Below, one piece after another: positions 34,392 through 43,986 of a stretch of 64,000 nucleotides of DNA. Each line of letters opens with the position of its first letter. Position 1 is the stretch's first letter. The notes under the pieces are model-generated. The model saw nothing but the letters and a program-made list of their open reading frames with translations. It made no database searches and was not told the origin of the DNA. This DNA is from Tyzzerella sp. Its GTDB lineage: Bacteria > Bacillota > Clostridia > Lachnospirales > Lachnospiraceae. The stretch spans positions 1-64,000 of the forward strand of contig JAFTWA010000013.1 of the NCBI GenBank assembly GCA_017465565.1. Direction: 5' to 3'. The position numbers and the translations under genes were made by a program.

Positions 34392-34748
34392 ATGGATTAT
34401 GTAAAAGCATTTTTGATTGGTGGGGCTATTTGTGCCCTTGTTCAGATTTTGTTGGACAGGACAAAGTTAATGCCAGGGAGAGTCATGGTGTTATTAGTGT
34501 GTACAGGGGCGGTGTTAGGATTCCTTAATATATATGAACCTTTTACAAAATTTGCAGGAGCAGGGGCGAGTGTTCCGCTTTTGGGATTTGGGAATACTTT
34601 GTGGAAAGGCGTTAAAGAAGCTGTGGATAAAGAAGGCTTAATTGGGACCTTTTTAGGCGGGTTTAAGGCAAGTGCAGCTGGAATTTCAGCAGCATTAATC
34701 TTTGGTTATCTGGCATCATTAGTCTTCGAGCCTAAAATGAAGAAGTAA
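34392..34748 (+). CDS. spoVAE: Stage V sporulation protein AE
   Basis: A 118-residue membrane protein with VKAFLIGGAICALVQILLDRTKLMPGRVMVLLV and AGAGASVPLLGFGN. Three to four helices; a standard SpoVAE length. It ends the spoVAD-AE pair. Confidence 0.94.
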   Translation: MDYVKAFLIGGAICALVQILLDRTKLMPGRVMVLLVCTGAVLGFLNIYEPFTKFAGAGASVPLLGFGNTLWKGVKEAVDKEGLIGTFLGGFKASAAGISAALIFGYLASLVFEPKMKK

Positions 34749-34865
34749 AGTTAAATCTATGTTAAATCTGGGTCAAGAATGTGAAAATCGGTTGTTTTTT
34801 CTGGATGATAATGTTATGTTGAATTTGGTTGGGTAAATTTTTATAAAACTTAGGAGGAAGATTTT

Positions 34866-36506
34866 ATGGAGTATTTAAACATTATCATCCCTTTTGCAGG
34901 GGGGCTTGGAATGTTTATTTACGGTATGCAAATCATGGCACAAGGCCTTGAAAATGCAGCCGGAAACAGAATGAAATCGCTTTTAGAGGCACTGACGAAA
35001 AACAAATTAATGGGCGTTTTACTCGGTGCTTGTGTTACAGCGATTATTCAGAGCTCATCAGCTACAACAGTCATGGTAGTAGGGTTTGTAAATGCCGGAA
35101 TCATGAACCTGACACAAGCAATGGGCGTTATCATGGGTGCCAACATTGGTACAACAATTACAGGTTGGCTGGTATCGGCAGGTGAATGGGCTGATTTCTT
35201 AAAGCCTAGCACATTAGCACCGATTGCTATTATGCTCGGTGTTATCATAATGCTGACAGGAAAGAGACGTTCTTCAAAAGACGTTGCAAGTATCATTGTT
35301 GGTTTTGGTCTTTTGTTTGTTGGTATTTCGACCATGTCAGATGCAGTAGCACCATTAGAAACCAATGAAGCATTTATAAACTTATTCGTAACATTAGGTG
35401 GCAACCCATTATTAGGTATTCTTGTAGGTGCCGGAGTTACAGCGATTATTCAAAGCTCATCAGCTTCTGTTGGTATTCTGCAGAGTCTCGCAGCAGCAGG
35501 CTTGGTACCATTTAATGCAGCGATTTACATTATTATGGGTCAGAATATTGGTACTTGTGTAACTGCAATGCTATCAAGTATGGGTGCTAAGAAGAACGCT
35601 AAGACAGCAGCTTTAATGCACCTGTTATTCAATATTATTGGTACGATTATTTTCAGTGCTGCTTCCATTGCATTCTTTACAATTGTAAATCCAGCATGGG
35701 GCCATGGAGATATCACACAGACACAAATTAGTACTGTCCACACAGCATTTAACATTGCCACAACCGTTTTATTATTCCCTGCGTCTGGACTTATTATCAA
35801 GCTTGCCAAGAAGATTAGCAGAGTGGATAAAGTGAAAGCAGATGACAGTGTTGTATCACTTGACGACAGAATGTTAGAGACCCCTTCCATCGCATTACAG
35901 GCGACTATGTCAGAAGTGGGACGTATGGGAGCACTCGTAAAAGAGACCCTGGATATTGCAAGAAGAGTTTTATTTACAAAGTCGCAGGAAGATATTCAGC
36001 TATTGAAGGATGATGAAGAGAAAGTAGACAAACTTTGTTCGGGTATTACAGAATATGCGATTAAAATCACGAGATTGCAGATTAGTGACCAGGAGCATGA
36101 AAACGTCGCACATCTGCTTCAAGTGTTATCTGCAGTGGAAAGAATTAGTGATTACTGCGAAAACATAGCGGAAGCAGCAGAAATTATGGCAGATAAAAAA
36201 TTAGAATTTACAGAAACCGGTGTGGCGGAATTAGAAGAAATGATTGAACTTTGTGCAGACAGTTATGTCTATGCAATTGAAGCATTCATGGAAAAAGACA
36301 AAGATAAGGCACTTAAAGTAATTGAGAATGAAACAAAGGCAGATGATTTGGAAGCAGTGCTTCGTGCAAAACACATCAAACGTCTTGCAAATAATCAGTG
36401 CAATGCAGAAACAGGTGTTATCTTCCTGGATACTGTTTTATGGTTAGAACGTATTTCAGACCACTCAAGAAACATTGCAGAAGAAGTATTAGAACATATG
36501 AATTAA
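34866..36506 (+). CDS. Na+/phosphate cotransporter with PhoU-like C-terminus
   Basis: A 546-residue protein. Two inverted repeats each carry the NptA/NaPi-II marker IIQSSSA (AIIQSSSATTVMVVG near 58-75 and AIIQSSSASVGILQ near 195-212). Eight or more membrane helices fill 1-330. From about 345 to 540 the protein has two PhoU-like helical halves, as in other bacterial family members. It is expected to import phosphate with sodium. It is followed by a terminator and lies 3.4 kb before the pst operon, so the region clusters phosphate genes. Confidence 0.92.
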   Translation: MEYLNIIIPFAGGLGMFIYGMQIMAQGLENAAGNRMKSLLEALTKNKLMGVLLGACVTAIIQSSSATTVMVVGFVNAGIMNLTQAMGVIMGANIGTTITGWLVSAGEWADFLKPSTLAPIAIMLGVIIMLTGKRRSSKDVASIIVGFGLLFVGISTMSDAVAPLETNEAFINLFVTLGGNPLLGILVGAGVTAIIQSSSASVGILQSLAAAGLVPFNAAIYIIMGQNIGTCVTAMLSSMGAKKNAKTAALMHLLFNIIGTIIFSAASIAFFTIVNPAWGHGDITQTQISTVHTAFNIATTVLLFPASGLIIKLAKKISRVDKVKADDSVVSLDDRMLETPSIALQATMSEVGRMGALVKETLDIARRVLFTKSQEDIQLLKDDEEKVDKLCSGITEYAIKITRLQISDQEHENVAHLLQVLSAVERISDYCENIAEAAEIMADKKLEFTETGVAELEEMIELCADSYVYAIEAFMEKDKDKALKVIENETKADDLEAVLRAKHIKRLANNQCNAETGVIFLDTVLWLERISDHSRNIAEEVLEHMN

Positions 36507-36511
36507 TCACG

Positions 36512-36541
36512 AAAGGAGTTGCAAATTGCAGCTCCTTTTTA
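36512..36541 (+). terminator. Terminator after the Na/Pi gene
   Basis: aaaggagttgc...gcagctccttttt, within 6-35 bases after the stop, between convergent genes. Confidence 0.85.
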
Positions 36542-36555
36542 CGTGGTGAAAACCT

Positions 36556-36819
36556 TTATTCTTCTATGATATGAATTTCAAGATAATCAAAATCAATACT
36601 GTCTACAAAATTATCCTGATAGAATCTTGTTTTGTCATGTTTTTTAAATTCTGCTATTGTAGAATCAAGCCAGATTGGCTTACTTAAGTCAAATTCATAG
36701 CAGATAGCATCCAGTGCGTTGAAGATTTTATGTGTTCTGGTATCGTTTGTTTCATCGCAGATAACAGTATCGCAAAGCATTCGGTTGTCTTTAAAAATTT
36801 TTCCCCATAAACGAAACAT
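36556..36819 (-). CDS. Small hypothetical protein (87 aa)
   Basis: An 87-residue soluble protein: MFRLWGKIFKDNRMLCDTVI, then aromatic and acidic stretches ending DYLEIHIIEE. No domain is recognised. It has codon use like its neighbours and a proper start, so it is probably real; similar short proteins seem common in related bacteria, but I cannot verify it. Confidence 0.7.
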   Translation of the reverse strand: MFRLWGKIFKDNRMLCDTVICDETNDTRTHKIFNALDAICYEFDLSKPIWLDSTIAEFKKHDKTRFYQDNFVDSIDFDYLEIHIIEE

Positions 36820-36994
36820 AAATAAGTTCCTTTCCTATATTTAAATCAAAGTGATGATATAGCATTATACAATATTCTTTCATGAACTTTCAATATAGAA
36901 ATAATTTGTGGTTGATTTTTACAGATGATTGTGATAGACTACTCAGGTGACAAGACAGTTGTGTATATAAAGGTTGACAGAAGAGGGATGAAAA

Positions 36995-38059
36995 ATGGAA
37001 AATTTAAAGAAATTAGGAAACCGCATTTTTATTGAAGGTTTATCGGGGATGGCTCAAGGCCTTTTTGCAACATTGATTATAGGAACAATTATTCAACAGA
37101 TTGGTACACTTATTGGTGGGAATGTTGGAGATTTGATTTTTGTAGTAGGAAAAGTGGCAGCGGCGCTTACAGGAGCTGGAATCGGTGTGGGTGTAGCTTA
37201 CCGTTTTAAAGAAAGTCCTTTAGTAGTGTTATCAGCAGCAACAGCAGGTATGGTGGGGGCTTTTGCAAGTAAAATCCTGGCAGGAACTGTGTTAGTGGAC
37301 GGCAATATTGTATTTGCTGGTCCTGGAGAACCTTTAGGTGCATTCCTGGCAGCGTATATTGCGATCGAAGTAGGACATCTTGTGTCAGGCAAGACAAAAG
37401 TAGACATTATTGTGACACCACTTGTGACAATTGCAGCTGGTTCCGTCGTAGGTGTTATCCTTGGACCGCCGATTTCAAGTTTTATGCTTGCATTAGGAGA
37501 GCTCATTAACTGGGGAACAGAACAACAGCCATTTTTAATGGGAATTATCGTATCAGTTCTCATGGGAATGATTCTGACATTGCCAATCAGCTCAGCAGCG
37601 CTTGGAGTTATTTTGAATTTATCAGGGCTTGCGGCTGGAGCTGCTACAGTAGGGTGCTGCTGTAACATGGTTGGATTTGCAGTGGCTAGTTACCGTGAAA
37701 ATAAAATTGGCGGACTTCTGGCTCAGGGAATCGGAACTTCCATGCTTCAGGTTCCAAATATTGTGAAGAAACCAATTATCTGGCTTCCAGCAATTTTGTC
37801 GAGCGCAATCTTAGGACCTGTTGGAACGATGGTGCTTCAAATGACAAATAATGCCACAGGTTCGGGTATGGGAACCGCAGGACTTGTAGGTCAGATTATG
37901 ACATGGCAGACTATGATAGGGACAGAATCGGCAGGTATCTTATTTGGAAAGATTATGTTGATTCAGGTTATTCTGCCGGCAATTGTGACACTTCTTATTT
38001 CTGAATTCATGAGAAAGAAAGGCTGGATTAAATTCGGAGATATGAAATTGGATTTATAA
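36995..38059 (+). CDS. PTS EIIC-type membrane protein (PTS_EIIC_2 family)
   Basis: A 354-residue protein with about nine membrane helices and Gly-rich loops such as GPGEPLGAFLAAYIAIEVG and LPISSAALGVILNLSGLAAGAATVGCC, matching the PTS_EIIC_2 family. No EIIA or EIIB gene is adjacent, so phosphorylation-linked transport is not certain. The substrate is unknown. The ATG follows agaaggg-type purine-rich sequence. Confidence 0.82.
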   Translation: MENLKKLGNRIFIEGLSGMAQGLFATLIIGTIIQQIGTLIGGNVGDLIFVVGKVAAALTGAGIGVGVAYRFKESPLVVLSAATAGMVGAFASKILAGTVLVDGNIVFAGPGEPLGAFLAAYIAIEVGHLVSGKTKVDIIVTPLVTIAAGSVVGVILGPPISSFMLALGELINWGTEQQPFLMGIIVSVLMGMILTLPISSAALGVILNLSGLAAGAATVGCCCNMVGFAVASYRENKIGGLLAQGIGTSMLQVPNIVKKPIIWLPAILSSAILGPVGTMVLQMTNNATGSGMGTAGLVGQIMTWQTMIGTESAGILFGKIMLIQVILPAIVTLLISEFMRKKGWIKFGDMKLDL

Positions 38060-38081
38060 AACTTAAAATTTTATGAAAACT

Positions 38082-38110
38082 ATGACATCATTCTTCTAGC
38101 GTGCTATAAT
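38082..38110 (+). promoter_or_regulatory. Promoter of the alarmone synthetase gene
   Basis: ATGACA (38082-38087), 17-base spacer, TATAAT (38105-38110), 41 bases before the start codon. Confidence 0.6.
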
Positions 38111-38151
38111 GTTTTTTAGGAACGAAGGTTCAAAGAATAGGAGAATTCAGA

Positions 38152-38832
38152 ATGCAGGATGCAATCAAGAATTATGAGGATGTGGATAGCTGGAAAACGA
38201 TTATGTTTTTATACAACGCAGCCCTCAAAGAAGTAGGCACAAAGCTGGAGATTTTAAATGACGAATTTCAACATGTACATCAGTACAATCCGATAGAGCA
38301 TATTAAGACAAGAATCAAGACACCAGAAAGCATTGTAAAGAAGTTAAAGAAGTATGGCTATGAGACTTCGGTTGAAAATATGATAAAGTACATAAATGAT
38401 ATAGCCGGAGTAAGAATTATCTGCTCATTTACTTCTGATATTTACAGACTGGCAGGGATGATAGGAAATCAAAGCGACCTCAAGGTGCTTTCCATTAAGG
38501 ATTATATCAAGAATCCAAAAGAGAGTGGCTACAAGAGCTATCACATGCTGGTGGCTGTGCCGATTTTCTTATCAGACAGTGTGGTGGAGACAAAGGTTGA
38601 GATTCAGATTCGAACAGTTGCCATGGATTTCTGGGCGAGTCTGGAGCATAAGATTTATTATAAATTTGAAGGTCATGCACCAGAATACATCAGCCAGGAA
38701 CTGGTAGAATGTGCGGAAATGGTTTCGAAATTGGATGAAAAGATGCTGCTGCTTAACGATGCGATTCAGGAATGCTTAGAGCGGGAAAGAATTCGCGAAG
38801 CAGATGAAAAAGCTATTGATTTTGGATTATAA
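38152..38832 (+). CDS. Small alarmone synthetase, RelQ/YjbM-like
   Basis: A 226-residue GTP pyrophosphokinase of the RelQ type. It has the synthetase-domain signature RIKTPESIVKKLKKYG, then GVRIICSFTSDIYRLAG, SGYKSYHMLVAVP and EIQIRTVAMDFWASLEHKIYY. It makes (p)ppGpp from ATP and GDP/GTP and lacks the hydrolase and TGS domains of full-length Rel. It stands alone with promoter and terminator. Confidence 0.93.
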   Translation: MQDAIKNYEDVDSWKTIMFLYNAALKEVGTKLEILNDEFQHVHQYNPIEHIKTRIKTPESIVKKLKKYGYETSVENMIKYINDIAGVRIICSFTSDIYRLAGMIGNQSDLKVLSIKDYIKNPKESGYKSYHMLVAVPIFLSDSVVETKVEIQIRTVAMDFWASLEHKIYYKFEGHAPEYISQELVECAEMVSKLDEKMLLLNDAIQECLERERIREADEKAIDFGL

Positions 38833-38843
38833 AGGAGTAAAAT

Positions 38844-38882
38844 AATACCTATAGATTTTATCTAATCTATAGGTATTTTTAC
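38844..38882 (+). terminator. Terminator after the alarmone synthetase
   Basis: aatacctatagatt and aatctataggtatt, a 14-bp perfect stem with TTTTT. Confidence 0.9.
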
Positions 38883-38899
38883 GTTGTGGGGGATGAACT

Positions 38900-39778
38900 A
38901 TGAAGAAATGGATGAATAAAAAATTAGCAATTGAAATGGCGTGGGCATTCGTTGGGGTAACACTTTTTTCATTGGGAGTTAACATACTGATAACGCCGCT
39001 TGGATTATATAATGGCGGATTTATGGGTATGTCACAGCTTATACGTACTGGATTAGTACAGGGGCTTGGGCTTGATTTTTTAGGACGTGTTGATATAGCA
39101 GGTATTATTTACTACCTGATTAATATTCCAATATTTATTTGGGCATGGAAGGAAATGGGCAAGAAGTTCCTTGTAACTTCTTTAATAATAGTAACGGTGC
39201 AGACTCTATGGATGACATTTGTGCCAATTCCAAAGGAACCAATCATATCAGACTATCTGACGGCATGTATCATCGGCGGTCTTGTTGTCGGAACGGGTGT
39301 AGGTATGGTTCTGCGTGGAAGGACTTCCGGCGGTGGACAGGATATTGTAGGGGTTATTTTCGCAAAGAAGTATCCGAATTTCAGCGTGGGCAAGATTACC
39401 ATTATGATGAACGCAGTTATCTATGCAGTATGTTTATGGATGTTTGATATTGAAACGGTAGTATATTCTTTGATTTACACAACCGTGCTTGCCATGGCCT
39501 GTGACCGAATGCATGTGCAGAATATTAATATAAGTGCAATGATTTTCACGAAGAAAGAAGGTATTGCTGCGGCGGTTATGTCTGAAATGGGACGAGGTGT
39601 GACAACATGGGAAGGTGTAGGAGCGTACACCAACGAGACCTCCCATATTCTTTACATCATGATTTCTAAATATGAAGTGGAGCAGCTCAAAGAGATTATA
39701 CATCGCGTTGACCCACATGCGTTTATCATATTTAATGAAGGAAGTTCTGTAGTTGGAAATTTTGAAAAGAGATTATAA
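38900..39778 (+). CDS. YitT family membrane protein (DUF2179), second copy
   Basis: A 292-residue paralogue of the protein at 20271. Six N-terminal helices, including FSLGVNILITPLGLYNGGFMG, RGRTSGGGQDIVGVIFAKK, then a DUF2179 domain at about 215-280. It has its own ggaggaac-like site and a terminator. Function unknown. Confidence 0.9.
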   Translation: MKKWMNKKLAIEMAWAFVGVTLFSLGVNILITPLGLYNGGFMGMSQLIRTGLVQGLGLDFLGRVDIAGIIYYLINIPIFIWAWKEMGKKFLVTSLIIVTVQTLWMTFVPIPKEPIISDYLTACIIGGLVVGTGVGMVLRGRTSGGGQDIVGVIFAKKYPNFSVGKITIMMNAVIYAVCLWMFDIETVVYSLIYTTVLAMACDRMHVQNINISAMIFTKKEGIAAAVMSEMGRGVTTWEGVGAYTNETSHILYIMISKYEVEQLKEIIHRVDPHAFIIFNEGSSVVGNFEKRL

Positions 39779-39783
39779 ATTGT

Positions 39784-39818
39784 AAAAAAACAGGTTCGAA
39801 AGAGCCTGTTTTTTTTTA
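39784..39818 (+). terminator. Terminator before pstS
   Basis: aaaaacaggttc-gaaa-gagcctgttttt plus T-run. Confidence 0.85.
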
Positions 39819-39923
39819 CACAATTTTAACTTGATTAGGTTTTTAACTTTTACATTGGAGGAATATGATTACAACTGTGAAGAAGATACAAATAACTTTT
39901 GAGATTTAAGGGAGGAAGAAAAA

Positions 39924-40817
39924 ATGAAATTGAAAAAGTTTTTAGCTTTAAGTGCAGCAGTAGTAATGACAATGAGTGTAGCCGTTGGATGTGGAAATAC
40001 AGACAGTGAAGGAGAAAAAACAGAATTTGATTCTTCATATGAGATTACCGTCATTTCAAGAGAAGATGGCTCTGGAACAAGGAGCGCTTTTGTTGAACTG
40101 GTAGGAGTTGAACAGAAAGACGAAAGTGGAGAAAAGGTAGATTACACAACCGAGGAAGCAATTATTACAAGTAGTACATCAGTTATGCTTTCAACAGTAG
40201 CGGATGACGAATATGCAATCGGTTATGTATCACTTGGTTCATTAAATGATACTGTAAAAGCCTTAAAAGTAGATGGGGCAGAGGCGACAGAAGAAAATAT
40301 AAAATCTGGAGCTTATAAAGTTGCAAGACCTTTTAATATTGCAACAAAAGATGAAGTGAGTGAAGTAACACAAGATTTTATCAACTACATCTTAAGTGAA
40401 GAAGGTCAGGCAATTGTTTCAGAAAATGGTTATATCTCATTAGATGAGGCAGAGCCTTTCGCAGGAACAAATCCAGAAGGTAAGATAGTTATCGCTGGTT
40501 CAACATCGGTTACACCAGTGATGGAAAAAATCAAAGAAGCATATCTTGCAATCAACAAAAATGCGGAAATCGAAATTCAAACAAACGATTCATCGACAGG
40601 TATGAATTGGGCAATCGAAGGTACATGTGATATCGGGATGGCTTCAAGAGAATTAAAAGAAGCAGAGCTTAATGCTGGTTTAACTGCAACAGTCATTGCA
40701 ACAGATGGTATCGCAGTAATCGTAAATCATGCAAATACATTAGATGATATCACAACAGAACAAATCAAAAACATCTATGTGGGCGATGCTTACACGTGGG
40801 ATGAAGTAACAGATTAA
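39924..40817 (+). CDS. pstS: Phosphate ABC transporter substrate-binding lipoprotein, circularly permuted
   Basis: A 297-residue lipoprotein with lipobox VAVGC (Cys23). It binds phosphate for the Pst importer. The order of its parts is reversed: the block normally at the C-terminus (VISREDGSGTR, AIGYVSLGSLND, ARPFNIATKDE) comes first at about 45-185, and the block normally at the N-terminus (IAGSTSVTPVMEKI, DSSTGMNWAIEGTCDIGMASRELK, IATDGIAVIVN) comes second at about 190-297. It ends at WDEVTD, where the usual protein would pass into the second block. The phosphate-binding loops are all there. ATG at 39924 with gggagg. Confidence 0.9.
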   Translation: MKLKKFLALSAAVVMTMSVAVGCGNTDSEGEKTEFDSSYEITVISREDGSGTRSAFVELVGVEQKDESGEKVDYTTEEAIITSSTSVMLSTVADDEYAIGYVSLGSLNDTVKALKVDGAEATEENIKSGAYKVARPFNIATKDEVSEVTQDFINYILSEEGQAIVSENGYISLDEAEPFAGTNPEGKIVIAGSTSVTPVMEKIKEAYLAINKNAEIEIQTNDSSTGMNWAIEGTCDIGMASRELKEAELNAGLTATVIATDGIAVIVNHANTLDDITTEQIKNIYVGDAYTWDEVTD

Positions 40818-40836
40818 TAAAAAGGAATGTAATAAG

Positions 40837-41727
40837 ATGAAAAAGGCATGGAGTGAAAAGTTCATGCAGGGAGTATTCTTCATTGCCGCCTGCGCTTCGG
40901 TGTTGGCGGTAGCTCTCATTTGTGTGTTTTTATTCTCAAATGGAATTCCTGCTATGACAGAAATAGGAATATTTGATTTTTTGAGCGGACAAAAATGGAA
41001 GCCTGCGAATGATATCTATGGGATTTTCCCAATGATTGTAGGAAGTATCTATGTAACCGCTGGAGCAATTCTGATTGGAGTACCAATTGGGATTCTGACT
41101 TCTGTTTTTATGGCAAAATATTGCCCTAAAAAAATTTACCCAATATTAAAAGGAGCAACGGAACTACTTGCCGGAATTCCATCAGTAGTTTATGGTTTCT
41201 TTGGTTTAGTAGTTCTTGTACCGCTCATTCGTGATACAGGGCGGACGCTTCGAAGTATGGGGATTATTGAGAGTGCTGGCAAAGGAAGCAGTATTCTTAC
41301 GGCATCCATTTTGCTTGGCATTATGATTCTTCCAACCATAATCGGTGTGACAGAATCAGCAATTCGTGCAGTACCAACCGCGTATTATGAAGGTTCCCTT
41401 GCACTTGGAGCAACACATGAAAGAAGTGTTTTCTCGGTAGTGCTTCCAGCGGCAAAATCCGGTGTAATCGCAGGGATTGTGCTTGGAATTGGACGCGCCA
41501 TTGGAGAGACCATGGCGGTAATCATGGTGGCAGGAAATCAGCCACGTTTGCCAGAGAGTATTCTGCAGGGAGTACGTACATTGACTGCCAATATTGTAAT
41601 TGAAATGGGATATGCGGAAGGCCTGCATAGAGAAGCATTGATTGCGACAGCAGTTGTACTCTTTGTATTTATTTTGATTATCAACTTAGCAGTATCCTTA
41701 TTAAACAGGAGGGCAGGTCATGAATAA
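40837..41727 (+). CDS. pstC: Phosphate ABC transporter permease PstC
   Basis: A 296-residue permease with six membrane helices. The EAA-type loop reads GSLALGATHERSVFSVVLPAAKSGVIAG, and LLAGIPSVVYGFFGL is typical of PstC. It ends 8 bases inside pstA. Confidence 0.95.
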   Translation: MKKAWSEKFMQGVFFIAACASVLAVALICVFLFSNGIPAMTEIGIFDFLSGQKWKPANDIYGIFPMIVGSIYVTAGAILIGVPIGILTSVFMAKYCPKKIYPILKGATELLAGIPSVVYGFFGLVVLVPLIRDTGRTLRSMGIIESAGKGSSILTASILLGIMILPTIIGVTESAIRAVPTAYYEGSLALGATHERSVFSVVLPAAKSGVIAGIVLGIGRAIGETMAVIMVAGNQPRLPESILQGVRTLTANIVIEMGYAEGLHREALIATAVVLFVFILIINLAVSLLNRRAGHE

Positions 41728-42574
41728 GAAAGGTAAGAAAATTTATTGGGGCTCTTTATTTTTGAAGACTCTTGTAATGTTGGCTGCAGTTGTAACGTTC
41801 GTGGTACTGTTTTTCTTAGTGGCATATATTTTGTTTAATGGAGTTCCGCATATAAAACCGGATTTGTTCGCATGGGAATATAACTCGGACAACGTATCGC
41901 TGATGCCGGCTTTGATTAATACGCTTATTATTACGGTAATGTCGCTTATAATAGCAGTTCCTTTCGGGATTTTCTCAGCGATTTATCTTGTGGAGTATGC
42001 AAAACGAGGGAATAAATTTGTAAATCTGATTCGTATAACAGCAGAAACCTTGTCAGGGATTCCATCAATCGTATACGGACTGTTTGGCATGCTGTTCTTC
42101 GTAACGGCTTTAGGCTGGAGAAATTCTATACTTGCAGGTGCATTTACCCTTGCAATTATGATTCTTCCATTGATTATGCGTACAACAGAAGAAGCATTGA
42201 AGTCTGTGCCAGACAGTTACAGAGAAGGAAGCTTTGGGCTTGGTGCAGGGAAACTCCGTACAGTATTTCGCATTGTACTGCCTTCGGCAATTCCTGGGAT
42301 TTTGGCAGGCGTTATTCTGGCAATTGGTAGGATTGTAGGAGAAACAGCAGCACTTATTTATACAGCGGGTACAGTTGCGAAGATTCCAGACAGCCTGATG
42401 GATTCAGGAAGAACACTTGCGGTACACATGTATAACCTTTCAAGCGAAGCATTATATATGGATCAGGCTTATGCAACAGCCGTTATTTTATTGGCATTAG
42501 TAATAGGAATTAACAGTTTGTCGAGCTTTGTGGCAAAGAAACTTACGAAAGGAAATGGCAATGGGGAAGTTTAG
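41720..42574 (+). CDS. pstA: Phosphate ABC transporter permease PstA
   Basis: A 284-residue permease. It has [17 protein letters not shown] and the EAA loop [28 protein letters not shown]. It overlaps pstC at its start and pstB at its end, so the operon is tightly coupled. Confidence 0.95.
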   Translation: MNKKGKKIYWGSLFLKTLVMLAAVVTFVVLFFLVAYILFNGVPHIKPDLFAWEYNSDNVSLMPALINTLIITVMSLIIAVPFGIFSAIYLVEYAKRGNKFVNLIRITAETLSGIPSIVYGLFGMLFFVTALGWRNSILAGAFTLAIMILPLIMRTTEEALKSVPDSYREGSFGLGAGKLRTVFRIVLPSAIPGILAGVILAIGRIVGETAALIYTAGTVAKIPDSLMDSGRTLAVHMYNLSSEALYMDQAYATAVILLALVIGINSLSSFVAKKLTKGNGNGEV

Positions 42575-43310
42575 TATTAAGAATTTGGATTTACATTATG
42601 GAGATTTTCATGCGTTGAAAAATGTAAATCTTGACATTGAAGCAAATAGAATTACAGCATTTATCGGACCAAGTGGTTGTGGTAAATCAACACTTTTAAA
42701 GTCCTTAAATAGAATGAATGACCTTGTAGAAGGCTGTAAAATCACAGGTGAAATTTTGCTGGATGGAGAAAATATATATGGAAATATGGATGTGAATCTG
42801 CTCAGAAAAAGAGTGGGAATGGTATTTCAGAAGCCAAATCCATTTCCAATGAGTATTTATGATAATATTGCATATGGTCCAAGAACACATGGAATTCGTT
42901 CAAAAGCAAAGTTAGATGACATTGTGGAAAAATCACTTTGGAATGCGGCTATCTGGGAGGAGTGCAAGGACCGCTTGAAAAAGAGTGCGTTAGGAATGTC
43001 AGGTGGACAGCAACAGAGACTTTGCATTGCGCGTGCGCTGGCGGTTCAGCCTGAAGTGCTTCTCATGGATGAGCCAACTTCAGCACTCGACCCGATTTCG
43101 ACATCAAAGATAGAAGACCTTGCGATGGAACTGAAAAAAGATTATACTATTATCATGGTTACACATAATATGCAGCAGGCTGTTCGTGTATCAGATAATA
43201 CGGCATTTTTCTTATTAGGCGAAGTCATCGAATATAATGAGACAGAGAAACTGTTCTCAATACCAGCGGATAAACGCACGGAAGATTATATTACAGGGAG
43301 ATTTGGATAA
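42561..43310 (+). CDS. pstB: Phosphate ABC transporter ATPase PstB
   Basis: A 249-residue ATPase with Walker [10 protein letters not shown], signature MSGGQQQRL, Walker [13 protein letters not shown] and the H-loop THNMQQAVR. The ATG at 42561 (MGKFSIKN) is spaced best from gaaagga; an ATG at 42555 is too close. It powers phosphate import with PstCA. Confidence 0.95.
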   Translation: MGKFSIKNLDLHYGDFHALKNVNLDIEANRITAFIGPSGCGKSTLLKSLNRMNDLVEGCKITGEILLDGENIYGNMDVNLLRKRVGMVFQKPNPFPMSIYDNIAYGPRTHGIRSKAKLDDIVEKSLWNAAIWEECKDRLKKSALGMSGGQQQRLCIARALAVQPEVLLMDEPTSALDPISTSKIEDLAMELKKDYTIIMVTHNMQQAVRVSDNTAFFLLGEVIEYNETEKLFSIPADKRTEDYITGRFG

Positions 43311-43311
43311 T

Positions 43312-43968
43312 ATGAGAAATAGATTTGATATGCAGTTAGAGCATTTGAGTGGGCAATTAATTTACATGGGAAGTCTTTGTGAGAAGGCAATTGCAAATAC
43401 TGTAAAAGCATTGAAAAATGGTGATCTGGAGCTGGCGAAATTGGTGATTAAAGAAGATGAAGAAATCGACCAGATGGAAAAGGAAGTAGAAAGCAAATGT
43501 TTGAAACTTCTTTTACAACAGCAGCCAGTGGCAAGAGATTTGCGTCAAATTTCAGCAGCTTTAAAAATGATTACAGATATGGAGCGTATCGGTGACCAGA
43601 CTTCAGATATTGCAGATATTATTATTTCAGCTGGGATGTCTGAGGTGAGCGACATCCAGACAATTCTAGATATGGCAGAGGCAACAAGCCAGATGATTCG
43701 TGACAGCATTCTTGCCTATGTTAATAAGGACCTGGAACTGGCACAGAAGGTTATGGTGGCAGACGATAAAGTAGATGAGCTATTTGACCTTATGAAAGAG
43801 CGTCTGGTAAAGATTATTGCAGATGACCACGGAAACCAGGGGGAAAAGGCAATTGATATTATGATGATTGCAAAATACTTAGAGCGTATTGGTGACCATG
43901 CGACCAACATTGCAGAATGGGTAGAGTTTTCTATTACAGGACTGCATAGAGATAGTGCTGCAGTTTAG
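43312..43968 (+). CDS. phoU: Phosphate signalling regulator PhoU
   Basis: A 218-residue protein with two PhoU three-helix repeats (about 1-110 and 115-218). RNRFDMQLEHLSGQLIYMG and AKYLERIGDHATNIAEWVEF are typical. It links the state of PstSCAB to the sensor kinase. One base separates it from pstB. Confidence 0.94.
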   Translation: MRNRFDMQLEHLSGQLIYMGSLCEKAIANTVKALKNGDLELAKLVIKEDEEIDQMEKEVESKCLKLLLQQQPVARDLRQISAALKMITDMERIGDQTSDIADIIISAGMSEVSDIQTILDMAEATSQMIRDSILAYVNKDLELAQKVMVADDKVDELFDLMKERLVKIIADDHGNQGEKAIDIMMIAKYLERIGDHATNIAEWVEFSITGLHRDSAAV

Positions 43969-43986
43969 AACAAAGGAGAATCTGAG

